48,974 nucleotides of DNA from Paracoccaceae bacterium. GTDB taxonomy: Bacteria; Pseudomonadota; Alphaproteobacteria; Rhodobacterales; Rhodobacteraceae. The stretch spans positions 1 to 48,974 of the forward strand of contig DOOI01000057.1 in NCBI GenBank assembly GCA_003512825.1. Direction: 5' to 3'. This document shows, one piece after another, positions 25,732-35,440 of the stretch (position 1 is its first letter; each line of letters starts with the position of its first letter). Position numbers and translations under genes: made by a program. Below the pieces are notes generated by a model, which was not told where the DNA came from, searched no databases, and saw nothing but the letters and a program-made list of their open reading frames with translations.

Positions 25732-27039
25732 ATGAGCATTGAAATGATCGAAGACGACCGCGGTTTTGAGATCCCGGAGCGGATGAATCTTTCAGAGCTG
25801 AAAGCGATGACAGCCAAAGATCTCCTGTCGATGGCAGAAGAACTGGAAATCGAAAACGCCTCGACGATGCGAAAAGGCGAGATCATGTTCCAGGTCCTGC
25901 GAGAGATGGCGGCCGAAGATTGCGTGATTGGTGGCGATGGAGTGCTGGAAGTCTTGCAGGATGGCTTTGGCTTCTTGCGCTCGCCAGAAGCCAACTATTT
26001 GTCGGGCCCTGATGATATCTACGTCTCTCCAGATATGATCCGGCAGTTTTCGCTGCGGACAGGAGACACAATTGAGGGTGTAATTAAGGCGCCAGAGGGT
26101 GAAGAGCGTTATTTCGCCCTCACAACAGCAGAACGGATAAACTTCGAAGACCCAGAGCGCGCGCGTCACAAGATTGCGTTTGATAACCTGACACCTCTTT
26201 ACCCTGATCAGCGGTTGAAGATGGAGATCGAAGATCCGACGATCAAAGATCGGTCTGCCAGAATTATCGACCTTGTGGCGCCGATCGGCAAAGGCCAGCG
26301 CGCACTAATCGTTGCTCCGCCGCGTACGGGTAAGACGGTGTTGCTGCAAAATATCGCGCATTCTATCGAAACCAATCATCCGGAATGCTATTTGATCGTG
26401 CTGCTGATTGATGAGCGTCCCGAAGAGGTCACGGACATGCAGCGTTCGGTGAAGGGAGAAGTTATTTCCTCCACCTTCGACGAGCCGGCGACACGCCACG
26501 TCGCCGTTGCAGAGATGGTGATCGAAAAGGCCAAGAGACTCGTAGAACACAAGCGAGATGTAGTGATCTTGCTCGATTCTATCACAAGACTTGGTAGAGC
26601 TTATAACACTGTGGTGCCATCCTCCGGCAAAGTCCTGACTGGTGGCGTTGACGCGAATGCGCTGCAACGGCCAAAACGTTTCTTTGGTGCTGCCAGAAAT
26701 ATCGAGGAAGGCGGCTCGCTTACGATCATTGCAACTGCTCTGATCGACACAGGTAGCCGGATGGACGAGGTTATTTTCGAAGAATTCAAAGGTACGGGTA
26801 ACTCTGAAATTGTTCTGGACCGGAAAGTCGCTGACAAGCGTGTGTTCCCGGCTATGGACATTCTTAAGTCCGGCACGCGGAAAGAAGACCTCTTGGTCAA
26901 CTCGAAAGACCTACAGAAAACATTCGTTCTGCGTCGTATCCTTAATCCAATGGGCACAACCGACGCCATTGAGTTCCTGATCTCCAAGTTGAAGCAAACA
27001 AAGACAAACGGCGAATTCTTCGAATCTATGAATAGCTGA
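25732..27039 (+). CDS. rho: Transcription termination factor Rho
   Basis: Hexameric RNA-dependent ATPase that ends transcription. The N-terminal Rho domain includes [25 protein letters not shown]. The cold-shock-like RNA-binding domain has [20 protein letters not shown] and DDIYVSP. Walker A is [13 protein letters not shown], with [16 protein letters not shown] downstream. The Q- and R-loop regions ([31 protein letters not shown]) are intact. Length is 435. ATG 25732 is the first in frame. It is the first of a run rho-mnmE-mnmG-rsmG-parA-parB. Confidence 0.98.
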   Translation: MSIEMIEDDRGFEIPERMNLSELKAMTAKDLLSMAEELEIENASTMRKGEIMFQVLREMAAEDCVIGGDGVLEVLQDGFGFLRSPEANYLSGPDDIYVSPDMIRQFSLRTGDTIEGVIKAPEGEERYFALTTAERINFEDPERARHKIAFDNLTPLYPDQRLKMEIEDPTIKDRSARIIDLVAPIGKGQRALIVAPPRTGKTVLLQNIAHSIETNHPECYLIVLLIDERPEEVTDMQRSVKGEVISSTFDEPATRHVAVAEMVIEKAKRLVEHKRDVVILLDSITRLGRAYNTVVPSSGKVLTGGVDANALQRPKRFFGAARNIEEGGSLTIIATALIDTGSRMDEVIFEEFKGTGNSEIVLDRKVADKRVFPAMDILKSGTRKEDLLVNSKDLQKTFVLRRILNPMGTTDAIEFLISKLKQTKTNGEFFESMNS

Positions 27040-27046
27040 GGCTGAG

Positions 27047-28330
27047 ATGGACACAATCTTTGCCTTGGCCAGCGCCCCAGGCAAGGCTGGGGTCGCAGTC
27101 GTTAGAATATCTGGCCCTGATGCGCTCGCCGTGGGCACAGCCATGGCTGGCGCGTTGCCGCCGGCCCGCGGCTCCGCACTCCGGACATTGAGGGCGGCAA
27201 ATAACGACGTTCTTGATCAGGCACTCGTGCTTACTTTTGCTCAAAATGCCAGCTTTACAGGCGAACCGATTGTTGAGTTTCACCTCCATGGATCTACAGC
27301 AGTGATTGGCGCTGTTTGCGGTGAGCTAGGGCAATTTAATGGCCTGCGTTTGGCAGAGGCAGGGGAATTCACTCGGCGTGCTCTTGAGAATGGCCGCATT
27401 GACCTCGCGCAAGTCGAGGGGTTAGCCGATCTGATCGAAGCTGAAACCGAAGCGCAAAGACGTCAAGCCTTGCGAGTGCTGTCTGGTGAAATCGGCAATC
27501 ACACAGAGCGTTGGCGGCGGCTGCTCATCAGGGCGGCTGCTTTGGTCGAGGCCACGATCGATTTCGCGGACGAAGACGTTCCGGTTGATGTGACACCGGA
27601 AGTTCTATCGTTGTTGCGTGGGGTAAAGTCTGATCTTGAATTTCACCTTGCTGGCTCCAACGCGGCAGAGCGGATCCGTGTAGGCTTTGAGGTTGCTATT
27701 ATTGGTGCGCCAAATGTCGGAAAATCCACGCTCCTGAACGCTTTGGCCGGGCGCGATGCGGCCATAACGTCGGAATATGCCGGAACGACTCGAGATGTGA
27801 TAGAAGTCAGAATGGATATCGGTGGGCTGCCGGTCACGCTTTTGGATACCGCAGGGATACGCGACACAACTGATTATGTAGAGAGTATCGGAATTGAGCG
27901 CGCCAAGAAGCGTGCTTTCGAGGCCGACATTCGCGTTTTCCTCGTAGACGGTTCTGGTGAGCCGGTGTTTTCCCCTATGGCAGGGGACATTGTTCTTAGG
28001 TCCAAGGCCGATTTGCTGTCTGACAAGACGGGGGCGGTATCCGGCCTTTCCGGTCACGGTTTGGACCAGCTTGTTGAGGCGCTTCGCAGCAAATTGCTGG
28101 ATAAGTCCGCGTCCGCAAGCATCGCTTCGCGGCTTCGACATAGGCTTGCGATTGAGAAGGCGCTATCTTTTCTTTTGAAGGCGGAGAGCTTACTTCTGGG
28201 TTCGGACGCGGCCGATTTCGTTGCGGAGGAACTTCGATCCGCGACGCGCAGTCTTGACCAGCTGGTTGGGCGGGTCGATGTCGAGAACTTGTTGGATGAG
28301 ATTTTTTCCAGCTTTTGCATCGGAAAATAG
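27047..28330 (+). CDS. mnmE: MnmE (TrmE), tRNA wobble-uridine modification GTPase
   Basis: GTPase that, with MnmG, installs (carboxymethyl)aminomethyl groups on wobble U34. The folate-binding N-terminal domain starts [22 protein letters not shown] and contains [12 protein letters not shown]. The inserted G domain has [14 protein letters not shown] near residue 220, the G2 loop AGTTRD and DTAGIRDT. The G4 element reads SKAD where NKxD is usual. The final five residues are FCIGK with the catalytic cysteine. Length is 427, slightly short. It starts eight bases after the rho stop and sits directly before mnmG, with which it acts. Confidence 0.97.
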   Translation: MDTIFALASAPGKAGVAVVRISGPDALAVGTAMAGALPPARGSALRTLRAANNDVLDQALVLTFAQNASFTGEPIVEFHLHGSTAVIGAVCGELGQFNGLRLAEAGEFTRRALENGRIDLAQVEGLADLIEAETEAQRRQALRVLSGEIGNHTERWRRLLIRAAALVEATIDFADEDVPVDVTPEVLSLLRGVKSDLEFHLAGSNAAERIRVGFEVAIIGAPNVGKSTLLNALAGRDAAITSEYAGTTRDVIEVRMDIGGLPVTLLDTAGIRDTTDYVESIGIERAKKRAFEADIRVFLVDGSGEPVFSPMAGDIVLRSKADLLSDKTGAVSGLSGHGLDQLVEALRSKLLDKSASASIASRLRHRLAIEKALSFLLKAESLLLGSDAADFVAEELRSATRSLDQLVGRVDVENLLDEIFSSFCIGK

Positions 28331-28333
28331 GGG

Positions 28334-30208
28334 ATGTTTCACGTGAAACATAGTTTTGATGTAGTGGTAATCGGTGGCGGGCATGCTGGGACAGAAGCGG
28401 CTCATGCCTCCGCTCGAATGGGAGCAGCCACAGCGCTAATCACCCTTTCTCGGTCTGGTATTGGTGTCATGTCGTGCAATCCGGCAATTGGCGGCTTGGG
28501 AAAAGGGCATCTTGTTCGCGAAATTGATGCGCTGGATGGTGTCATGGCGCGTGTCGCTGACAGGTCAGGGATTCAGTTTCGTTTGCTTAATCGACGCAAA
28601 GGGCCAGCAGTCCAAGGCCCTCGAACCCAATCTGATCGCAAGCTCTATCGTGAAGCGATACTTGCAGAGACTGTCTCGCAACCAAATTTGTCGATTTTGG
28701 AGGGTGAGGCGGTCGATTTTGTGATGAGCGGCGAAAGCGTGGCGGGCGTGCTTTTGGCGGATGGCTCGGAGGTCATGGCGCGCGCTGTTGTCTTGACGAC
28801 GGGGACTTTTTTGCGTGGCGTCATTCATATTGGTGACCAGCGTCAACCAGGGGGCCGGATGGGGGATCGCCCGTCGGTCAAACTCGCAGAGAGGATGGAT
28901 GGTTTTGGCCTCCCAATGGGTCGCCTCAAAACAGGCACACCACCAAGATTGGATGGCCGGACAATCGACTGGTCCTCTCTCGAGAGCCAGCCCGCTGATG
29001 ATGAGCCGTCGCTTTTCTCCTTCCTTTCAAAGGCACCAACAGTTCGTCAAATCTCCTGCGGCATTACACATACAAACGCACAAACTCATGATATTATTAG
29101 GGAAAATCTAGGGCGCTCTGCTATGTATGGTGGACATATAGAGGGCGTTGGTCCGCGATATTGCCCATCAATCGAAGACAAGGTGGTTCGATTTTCGGAT
29201 AAGGAAAGTCATCAGATCTTCTTGGAGCCCGAAGGCCTTGATGATCACACGATCTATCCAAACGGTATCTCGACGTCACTCCCTGTTGATGTTCAAAATG
29301 ACTATGTGCACTCCATGAAAGGCCTCGAGGCTGCGGTCATCCTGCAGCCGGGATACGCGATTGAATACGATTACATCGATCCAACGGCGCTTGATCTGCG
29401 CCTGGCTGTCAAAGGCGTGCCTGGTTTGTTTTTGGCGGGCCAGATTAATGGCACCACTGGGTATGAAGAGGCCGCGGCACAGGGCTTGGTCGCTGGTTTG
29501 AATGCGGCGAGCGAGGCTAAGCGTTTGGCGCCTATAACGTTCTCTCGTTCCGATAGCTATATTGGCGTGATGATCGACGACCTGACTTCTCGCGGTGTCG
29601 TCGAGCCCTACCGCATGTTTACATCCCGTGCCGAGTTTCGGCTGTCGCTGCGCGCCGACAACGCGGATCAGCGTTTAACGCCGCTTGGAATTAAGCTCGG
29701 GTGTGTTGGCGAGGAACGAGAGCGGGCTTTCGGCGCAAAAATTGAGCGCCTCGATCAAGGCAGGGAATTGCTTGAAAATGCCGCGTTCTCTGCGCGTGAA
29801 GCTTCAAATGCAGGGTTTGACGTGAATGTTGACGGGCCGAAGCGCTCGGCGCTGCAGCTGTTGGCGCTACCAGAGGCAAGTTTTCATGCCCTTCTGAAGC
29901 TGGATGCGAGTTTCGCGCAAATTGACGAAGAGAGCCGCAGCCAGTTGGCCAAAGACGCCCTCTACGCCAACTATATAGATCGCCAGAAGCGTGATGTGGA
30001 ATCTCTTAAACGCGATGAACTACATGAAATCCCATCGTCTTTTTCGTATAACGGCATCGACGGCCTTTCGAATGAGCTCAAAATTAAACTGGGTCGTGCT
30101 CGACCGGCGAACCTGGCTCAGGCGGCGAAGGTGGATGGTATAACGCCTGCTGCTTTGACGTTACTTCTGGCCAAACTTAAGCAGGCCGAGCGGGAGCGTT
30201 CGGCGTGA
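28334..30208 (+). CDS. mnmG: MnmG (GidA), FAD-dependent tRNA wobble-uridine modification enzyme
   Basis: FAD enzyme that, with MnmE, modifies U34 of tRNAs reading NNA/NNG codons. The N-terminal dinucleotide fold [20 protein letters not shown] is followed by [16 protein letters not shown] with the conserved cysteine region, [16 protein letters not shown], and the second GidA motif [10 protein letters not shown]. The C-terminal domain has [22 protein letters not shown]. Length is 624. Its start codon overlaps a perfect parS site, so MFHVKHSF is encoded by the ParB binding sequence. Three bases separate it from mnmE. Confidence 0.98.
   Translation: MFHVKHSFDVVVIGGGHAGTEAAHASARMGAATALITLSRSGIGVMSCNPAIGGLGKGHLVREIDALDGVMARVADRSGIQFRLLNRRKGPAVQGPRTQSDRKLYREAILAETVSQPNLSILEGEAVDFVMSGESVAGVLLADGSEVMARAVVLTTGTFLRGVIHIGDQRQPGGRMGDRPSVKLAERMDGFGLPMGRLKTGTPPRLDGRTIDWSSLESQPADDEPSLFSFLSKAPTVRQISCGITHTNAQTHDIIRENLGRSAMYGGHIEGVGPRYCPSIEDKVVRFSDKESHQIFLEPEGLDDHTIYPNGISTSLPVDVQNDYVHSMKGLEAAVILQPGYAIEYDYIDPTALDLRLAVKGVPGLFLAGQINGTTGYEEAAAQGLVAGLNAASEAKRLAPITFSRSDSYIGVMIDDLTSRGVVEPYRMFTSRAEFRLSLRADNADQRLTPLGIKLGCVGEERERAFGAKIERLDQGRELLENAAFSAREASNAGFDVNVDGPKRSALQLLALPEASFHALLKLDASFAQIDEESRSQLAKDALYANYIDRQKRDVESLKRDELHEIPSSFSYNGIDGLSNELKIKLGRARPANLAQAAKVDGITPAALTLLLAKLKQAERERSA
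28335..28350. other. parS: parS centromere site 1 (perfect)
   Basis: TGTTTCACGTGAAACA, a perfect 16-bp palindrome, is the alphaproteobacterial ParB loading site. It overlaps the mnmG start codon (28334-28336). parA and parB lie 2.5-4 kb downstream. Placement near mnmG/gidA and the origin is usual. Confidence 0.9.
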
Positions 30209-30807
30209 TGGATTTGGATGTTTCACGTGAAACAAAAGAGCGCCTTGAGATATTTGCTTCGCTTGTAGAAAAGTGGAACCCGTCGATAAATCTTGTGTCC
30301 AAAAATTCGCTTTCTGACCTGAGAGAGCGACACATGGCTGATAGTGTGCAGGTCTTTCGGGCTGTCGAACCAAACTTCGGGCATTGGGCCGATATCGGCT
30401 CGGGCGGCGGCTTTCCTGGGTTGGTCGTGGCAATTTTACGTGCAGAAGACGGTAACGGAAAAAAAGTTACTCTTGTAGAGAGTGATCAAAGAAAGGCCGT
30501 TTTTCTTCGTACAGTTCTTCGAGAAACGGCCGTTTCCGCTGATGTGAGAGCGGAGAGGATTGAAAACACGAACTTTTTAGCAGCCGATGTGCTGTCTGCT
30601 CGGGCATTGTCAGATTTGCCAACGCTTCTGCGGTTTACGGTCGCCCATCTTCATCAAAATGGCGTCGCTGTTTTTCCCAAGGGGTTAACTTGGCAGAAAG
30701 AGTTGGCCGCCGCACAGAAGGCGTGGAATTTCGATCATGAAGTGATTAAGAGCAAAACGGATCCATCGGGTGTTTTATTGAAGATTAGGAATATTCGCAG
30801 TGTCTGA
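30208..30807 (+). CDS. rsmG: RsmG (GidB), 16S rRNA m7G527 methyltransferase
   Basis: S-adenosylmethionine-dependent methyltransferase that methylates G527 of 16S rRNA; loss gives low-level streptomycin resistance in other bacteria. The SAM-binding motif WADIGSGGGFPGLVVA is near residue 68. The N-terminal RETKERLEIFASLVEKWNPSINLVSKNS is typical. Start ATG 30208 overlaps the mnmG stop (TGATG); a GTG three bases upstream is also possible. Length is 199. A perfect parS is embedded in codons 4-9, encoding VSRET. The stop overlaps parA by eight bases. Confidence 0.97.
   Translation: MDLDVSRETKERLEIFASLVEKWNPSINLVSKNSLSDLRERHMADSVQVFRAVEPNFGHWADIGSGGGFPGLVVAILRAEDGNGKKVTLVESDQRKAVFLRTVLRETAVSADVRAERIENTNFLAADVLSARALSDLPTLLRFTVAHLHQNGVAVFPKGLTWQKELAAAQKAWNFDHEVIKSKTDPSGVLLKIRNIRSV
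30219..30234. other. parS: parS centromere site 2 (perfect)
   Basis: Second exact copy of TGTTTCACGTGAAACA, inside the 5' end of rsmG and 1.9 kb from copy 1. In this gene family the encoded VSRET peptide seems to be conserved because of the parS site. Confidence 0.9.
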
Positions 30808-31627
30808 CCCAACTCGAACCAGCCAGCCCCGGATAATTGCTGTGGCAAACCAAAAAGGCGGCGTTGGAAAGACAACGACCACCATAAACCTTGGCGCCAG
30901 CCTCGCGGCTCACGGTATGCGAGTGTTGATCGTGGACCTTGACCCTCAGGGAAACGCGTCCACAGGTCTGGGTATCGAGCCTGATGAACGTCAACTAACC
31001 ACATATGAGCTTATTTTGGAGGGGGTTGATCTTAATGAGGCAATTCTTTCTACGCGAACAGAAGGCGTGTGCATCATTCCCGCGACGGTCGATCTCTCTT
31101 CGGCAGACATGGAGTTGGTGGCAAATGAAAAACGAAGCTTTATGCTGCACGACGCGCTTCGTCAGCATGCTATGGACAGCTTTGCTTTTGATTTCATACT
31201 GATAGACTGTCCTCCCTCATTAAACCTTCTGACTGTGAACGCCATGGTGGCCGCGCATGCGGTTCTAATACCACTTCAGTCTGAATTTTTTGCGCTTGAG
31301 GGGCTTAGCCAGCTAATGCTGACAATCCGCGAAGTGCGGCAGTCTGCAAATCCAAAGCTCCGCATAGAGGGTGTCGTGCTCACAATGTATGACGCTCGAA
31401 ACAACCTCTCGCAGTTGGTTGAGAAAGATGCGCGCGAGAACCTTGGCGATCTCGTTTTTCGGACGGTGATTCCGCGAAATGTGCGGGTGAGTGAATCTCC
31501 GTCTTACGCCATGCCAGTTCTCGAGTATGATCCGCAATCAAAGGGCGCTCTGGCGTATATCGAACTCGCCAAAGAAGTCATGCGCCGATACCCAGAGCTA
31601 ACCGCCGTAGCAGGAGAAGCCAAGTGA
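30800..31627 (+). CDS. parA: ParA chromosome partitioning ATPase
   Basis: Walker-type ATPase that pulls the ParB-parS complex across the nucleoid. The deviant Walker A KGGVGKTT is at residues 19-26. DLDPQGNASTGLG and FILIDCPPSLNLLTVNAM are also conserved. Length is 275. The start is GTG, overlapping the rsmG stop. parB follows with a four-base overlap, giving the usual parAB pair. Confidence 0.98.
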   Translation: MSDPTRTSQPRIIAVANQKGGVGKTTTTINLGASLAAHGMRVLIVDLDPQGNASTGLGIEPDERQLTTYELILEGVDLNEAILSTRTEGVCIIPATVDLSSADMELVANEKRSFMLHDALRQHAMDSFAFDFILIDCPPSLNLLTVNAMVAAHAVLIPLQSEFFALEGLSQLMLTIREVRQSANPKLRIEGVVLTMYDARNNLSQLVEKDARENLGDLVFRTVIPRNVRVSESPSYAMPVLEYDPQSKGALAYIELAKEVMRRYPELTAVAGEAK

Positions 31628-32520
31628 GTGAAACACCGAAAAAACGCGGCTTGGGTCGCGGCTTGTCCGCGTTGATGGCGGATGTGACCGTCGCTGCTGC
31701 CGAGGGCCCAGCGCTCAAACGGCCTGACATGCATGTGCCTATCGATAAGGTTTTTCCGAATCCCGTACAGCCGCGGCGCAATTTCTCGGAAGAAGCGCTC
31801 AACGAACTCTCTGAATCTATTCGAGAAAAAGGTGTTTTGCAGCCGCTGATCGTCCGCCCTCGTCCTGGGCGTGAAGGAGAGTTTGAAATTGTTGCTGGTG
31901 AGCGGCGGTGGCGGGCGTCCCAGATTGCAAATCAGCATTCTATTCCTGTTATCGTTCGCGAATTTGACGACCTTGAAGTTCTTGAAATAGCCATCATCGA
32001 AAACGTCCAGCGGGCGGATCTGAATGCCATTGAGGAGGCAGTGGGTTACAGGCAACTCATGGATAAGTTCGGGCACACTCAGGAACGCCTCTCTGATGCG
32101 ATTGGAAAAAGTCGTAGCCATATCGCAAATCTCCTGCGACTTCTCACGTTGCCAGAGGAGGTCGTGACTCATGTTCGCGAGGGCCGGCTTTCAGCTGGGC
32201 ACGCGCGGGCTTTGGTTCCGTCCGAAAACCCTATTCAAACGGCACATAAGGTGATCAAGGATGGCTTGTCTGTTCGGGAAACCGAGAGACTGGTCAAAAA
32301 ACCTGTCACGAACATCTTCAACGAGGGTGGTAAAAAAGGTCGGACACTCGGCAGCAAAGACGCCGATACACGTGCGTTAGAGGCTGATCTTTCGGCAGCA
32401 CTAAAGATGCAAGTCGAGATCGCCCACTCTTCTGGGCGAGAAGACGGCTCAATTTTGGTCCGGTATAAATCGCTAGATGAGCTCGACGAACTCTGTCGTT
32501 TGCTTTCTGCTAGCCGTTAG
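31624..32520 (+). CDS. parB: ParB chromosome partitioning protein
   Basis: CTP-dependent clamp that loads at parS. The N-terminal KRGLGRGLSALMAD contains the ParA-activating arginine. PNPVQPRRNFSEEALNELSESI and GERRWRAS (residues 92-99) form the CTP-binding domain with the parS gate motif. ENVQRADLNAIEEAVGY and the helix-turn-helix HTQERLSDAIGKSRSHIANL follow. The C-terminal dimerisation domain ends with residue 298. GTG start overlaps the parA stop. The 3' end overlaps a convergent small gene by 11 bases with no terminator visible. Confidence 0.98.
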   Translation: MSETPKKRGLGRGLSALMADVTVAAAEGPALKRPDMHVPIDKVFPNPVQPRRNFSEEALNELSESIREKGVLQPLIVRPRPGREGEFEIVAGERRWRASQIANQHSIPVIVREFDDLEVLEIAIIENVQRADLNAIEEAVGYRQLMDKFGHTQERLSDAIGKSRSHIANLLRLLTLPEEVVTHVREGRLSAGHARALVPSENPIQTAHKVIKDGLSVRETERLVKKPVTNIFNEGGKKGRTLGSKDADTRALEADLSAALKMQVEIAHSSGREDGSILVRYKSLDELDELCRLLSASR

Positions 32521-32863
32521 GCCTAGACCAAATAAAAACCATTACCAAACAGAGCGTTACGGCCTGAATGACAAGTATTTCCCAACGCAGGCCAATCAAG
32601 AGGGAAATCATAAACACAATGCCAATAGAAAGCGTCGCAAGGCGTTTCGCCCCTCTATTGATCGCACCGTTCTGTTGCCACTGCTGGATTGGCGGGCCAA
32701 GGGTTGGATGGCTCATGAGCCAATAATGAAGCTTTTCTGACGATCGCGCAAAACAGAATGCCGCGAGCAAAAGGAACGGAACAGTCGGCAATAATGGCAT
32801 AACCACCCCGATCATACCAAGACCCAAGCTCAGCAACCCAAATACCGCCCAGAAAACCTTCAC
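32510..32863 (-). CDS. DUF454/YbaN family small membrane protein
   Basis: A 117-residue inner-membrane protein with hydrophobic segments. The conserved start GLLSLGLGMIGVVMPLLPTVPFLLLAAFCFARSSE is the YbaN signature in long form. It is followed by LHYWLMSHPTLGPPI and a paired C-terminal helix region. The GTG start directly abuts the hemW stop, so it is the end of the rph-rdgB-hemW operon. The function of this family is unknown. Confidence 0.9.
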   Translation of the reverse strand: MKVFWAVFGLLSLGLGMIGVVMPLLPTVPFLLLAAFCFARSSEKLHYWLMSHPTLGPPIQQWQQNGAINRGAKRLATLSIGIVFMISLLIGLRWEILVIQAVTLCLVMVFIWSRPNG

Positions 32864-34021
32864 CTAGTCCTCCAAAAGCTCCGCGATAACGGAATTCAAA
32901 AGCACACGACCCTTCGATGTAGCGCGAATTCCATAGTCCCCAAGCTCGACCATGCCCAATTCACCTAAATAGGATAGCTTTTGGCTGTTGAGCGACTTGC
33001 CTTTGAGTCGTTGATACCTTGCTGGGTCGATCCCATCCCTGAGCCGCAGCCCCATGAGCAACATTTCACTGGCCATATCATCATTGTTTAGCGCGTCTCG
33101 CACTGTTTCCGTGGCCCCGGCTTGCGCTGCCTTAAGCCATGCCCCGGGCTGGCGTATCGCTTCGGTTGCAAACTTTTGTCCAGATAGTGTTAACCGACCA
33201 TGAGCACCGGGTCCAATCCCCACATAGTCACCGTAATTCCAATAGACCAAATTATGCAGCGACTGAGCGCCGGGTCGTGCATGATTTGATATCTCGTAGG
33301 CGTCCATTCCCGCAGCGGCACAAAGGTCTTGTGTCACGTGAAACATTTCTACGGATATATCTTCTTCGGGAAGCCCGCGGAGTTTGCCAGCCCTATACCG
33401 ATCGCCAAATGCCGTGCCCTCTTCGATGGTCAGCTGATAGAGTGAGAGGTGATCAATTGCCATCGCAAGCGCCTCCTCGAGCTCCTGACGCCACTCCCCG
33501 ACCGTTTGCTCCTGACGTGCATAGATCAGGTCAAAGCTCACGCGGTCAAATGCCTGTCTTGCGACATCAAACGCCGCCTTCGCTTCGGATGCGGAATGAA
33601 TCCTCCCAAGGCGCGCCAAGTCCCTATCGTTAAGCGCTTGTATTCCCATAGAAATTCTATTGACGCCACCTTCAGCATAAGCGCGGAACCGGCCAGCCTC
33701 TACTGATCCGGGGTTGGCCTCAAGCGTAATCTCAAGAGAGTTTGACGCGCTCCAGTGGCTACGAATCCGATCGATGATAGCGGCCACGACGTCGGGATCC
33801 ATAAGTGAAGGAGTTCCTCCGCCAAAGAAAATCGACGTCAACGCTCTGCCGGGCACTTCTGCGGCGTAGCGGTCAATTTCCCGAAGGTAGGCGCTCAACC
33901 ATTTTTTTTGATCAATTGAGCGCGACACATGGCTATTGAAATCACAATACGGGCATTTTGCCGTGCAAAAAGGCCAATGCACGTAAACCGCAAAGCCTCC
34001 GTTTTGCCAATCCTCAGTCAA
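32864..34021 (-). CDS. hemW: HemW, radical SAM heme chaperone
   Basis: Radical SAM protein of the HemN-like family that binds heme rather than decarboxylating coproporphyrinogen. The Fe-S motif CTAKCPYC has Cys19, 23 and 26. The HemW mark HNLVYW is near residue 253. GGGTPSLM and NPGSVEAGRF are typical elements. Length is 385. The only plausible start is TTG at 34021, overlapping the rdgB stop. A one-mismatch parS copy lies in its coding sequence at 33330-33345. It is sometimes annotated coproporphyrinogen III oxidase, which the HNxxYW motif argues against. Confidence 0.94.
   Translation of the reverse strand: MTEDWQNGGFAVYVHWPFCTAKCPYCDFNSHVSRSIDQKKWLSAYLREIDRYAAEVPGRALTSIFFGGGTPSLMDPDVVAAIIDRIRSHWSASNSLEITLEANPGSVEAGRFRAYAEGGVNRISMGIQALNDRDLARLGRIHSASEAKAAFDVARQAFDRVSFDLIYARQEQTVGEWRQELEEALAMAIDHLSLYQLTIEEGTAFGDRYRAGKLRGLPEEDISVEMFHVTQDLCAAAGMDAYEISNHARPGAQSLHNLVYWNYGDYVGIGPGAHGRLTLSGQKFATEAIRQPGAWLKAAQAGATETVRDALNNDDMASEMLLMGLRLRDGIDPARYQRLKGKSLNSQKLSYLGELGMVELGDYGIRATSKGRVLLNSVIAELLED
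33330..33345. other. parS-like site 3 (one mismatch), within hemW
   Basis: TGTGTCACGTGAAACA differs from the perfect parS at one base (fourth position). It is 3 kb beyond the second perfect site and on the same side of the candidate origin. A functional ParB site is plausible. Confidence 0.6.
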
Positions 34022-34622
34022 AGCAGCCCTTCACAAACTTTGCAAATGCGTCTGCTCTGTGGCTGATCTTGTTCTTTTCCCATCGATCCATTTCACCGAA
34101 TGTCTGGCTATATCCTTGCGGCTGAAAGATCGGGTCATATCCATGGCCTTGATCGCCCCGCATCGGCCAAACAATTTGACCCTCCATCACCCCGGGAAAA
34201 ACCTCGTCATGGCCATCTGGCCATGCAAGCACCAAAGTGCAGCAAAATCTCGATGTCCACGGCAAAGGTTTTTGACTTGCAACAAGCTTGGAGTGCGTCA
34301 CCCTCATGGCCATCAGAAAATCTCGACCAGTCTCTGTTTCGGCCCAATCCGCAGTATAAACCCCCGGAGCACCATCTAATGCGTCAATCTCAATGCCGCT
34401 ATCGTCCGACAGCGATGGAAGTCCGGTCGCCTTTGCGGCCGCATGGGCTTTGATCCGTGCGTTCTCGACAAACGTGTTCCCTGTTTCCGGTGGTTCAGCA
34501 AGGCCAAGCTCTGCCGCACCCGAAATCTGCACCCCAAAAGGCTTGAGGAGATCGACAATCTCCTCAAGCTTCCCTTGATTATGGGTCGCAACCACCAGAC
34601 GTCCGCCCTCAAGTTTACGCAT
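34014..34622 (-). CDS. rdgB: RdgB/Ham1 non-canonical purine NTP pyrophosphatase
   Basis: Hydrolyses ITP, dITP and XTP to keep deaminated purines out of nucleic acids. [13 protein letters not shown] at residues 10-22 is the substrate-binding motif. [27 protein letters not shown] and [11 protein letters not shown] are diagnostic. Start ATG 34622 lies within the last codons of rph (eight-base overlap); a longer frame upstream is rph's shadow. Length is 202. The pairing rph-rdgB is widespread. Confidence 0.97.
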   Translation of the reverse strand: MRKLEGGRLVVATHNQGKLEEIVDLLKPFGVQISGAAELGLAEPPETGNTFVENARIKAHAAAKATGLPSLSDDSGIEIDALDGAPGVYTADWAETETGRDFLMAMRVTHSKLVASQKPLPWTSRFCCTLVLAWPDGHDEVFPGVMEGQIVWPMRGDQGHGYDPIFQPQGYSQTFGEMDRWEKNKISHRADAFAKFVKGCFD

Positions 34623-35331
34623 TGACCGCTGCCATTTGTGCCTGAACGAGCTCATTTACGCCCTTTTCCGCCAAGCCAAGTAGATCCTCCATTTGAGCGC
34701 GTGAAAAAGTTGATCCTTCCGCCGACATTTGAACTTCGATCAAGCTGCCATTCCCAAGCATCACGAAGTTGCCATCAACACCTGCTTCACTGTCTTCCGG
34801 GTAATCCAGATCAAGAACGGGTTGCCCGGCATAGATGCCACAGGAAACCGCTGCGACAGGATATTCCAGCGGATTAGTGACGATAGCGCCAGACTTCATC
34901 AGCTTGTTCACGGCCAACCGAAGCGCAACCCAACCGCCCGTGATCGACGCACAACGTGTTCCACCGTCAGCTTGCAAGACATCACAATCAACAGTGATCT
35001 GACGCTCGCCCAGTGATACCCGATCCACACCAGCGCGCAGCGAGCGACCAATCAGGCGTTGAATTTCCACAGTCCGTCCGCCCTGTTTTCCGGACGCGGC
35101 CTCTCGCCGCATCCGGCTCGTGGTCGAGCGGGGAAGCATGCCATACTCTGCAGTCACCCAGCCAAGGCCAGTGCCTTTGACAAAAGGCGGCACGCGCTCT
35201 TCCAGCGTAGCGGTGCACAGAACATGCGTATCGCCCACTTTGATCAGGCAAGAGCCTTCCGCGTGCTTCGTCACACCAGTTTCAATGGAAACGCGCCGCA
35301 TTTCATCCAATTTTCTTCCTGAAGGCCGCAT
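34615..35331 (-). CDS. rph: Ribonuclease PH
   Basis: Phosphate-dependent 3' exoribonuclease that trims tRNA precursors. [19 protein letters not shown] is the N-terminus, then [22 protein letters not shown] with active-site arginines. [24 protein letters not shown] and [13 protein letters not shown] carry the metal and phosphate ligands. Start ATG at 35331 gives 238 residues, exactly the family length; GGAT is eight bases upstream. First gene of the rph-rdgB-hemW-DUF454 operon, divergent from hrcA. Confidence 0.97.
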   Translation of the reverse strand: MRPSGRKLDEMRRVSIETGVTKHAEGSCLIKVGDTHVLCTATLEERVPPFVKGTGLGWVTAEYGMLPRSTTSRMRREAASGKQGGRTVEIQRLIGRSLRAGVDRVSLGERQITVDCDVLQADGGTRCASITGGWVALRLAVNKLMKSGAIVTNPLEYPVAAVSCGIYAGQPVLDLDYPEDSEAGVDGNFVMLGNGSLIEVQMSAEGSTFSRAQMEDLLGLAEKGVNELVQAQMAAVNA

Positions 35332-35391
35332 AAGTAGATCCTTTCCTTTTCTAAGGGGATACAGGGCGCTTATCCTCGGGCGCAAGTCTGA

Positions 35392-35420
35392 TTGACCTCG
35401 AGTCGTCTTGCTCTTTAATG
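35392..35420 (+). promoter_or_regulatory. Possible hrcA-grpE promoter
   Basis: TTGACC, a 17-base spacer and TTAATG give a decent -35 and a weak -10 some 20 bases before the hrcA start. I do not see the CIRCE inverted repeat in this 109-bp divergent region. Confidence 0.3.
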
Positions 35421-35440
35421 ACTCTGACAGGAGTTCGCTT

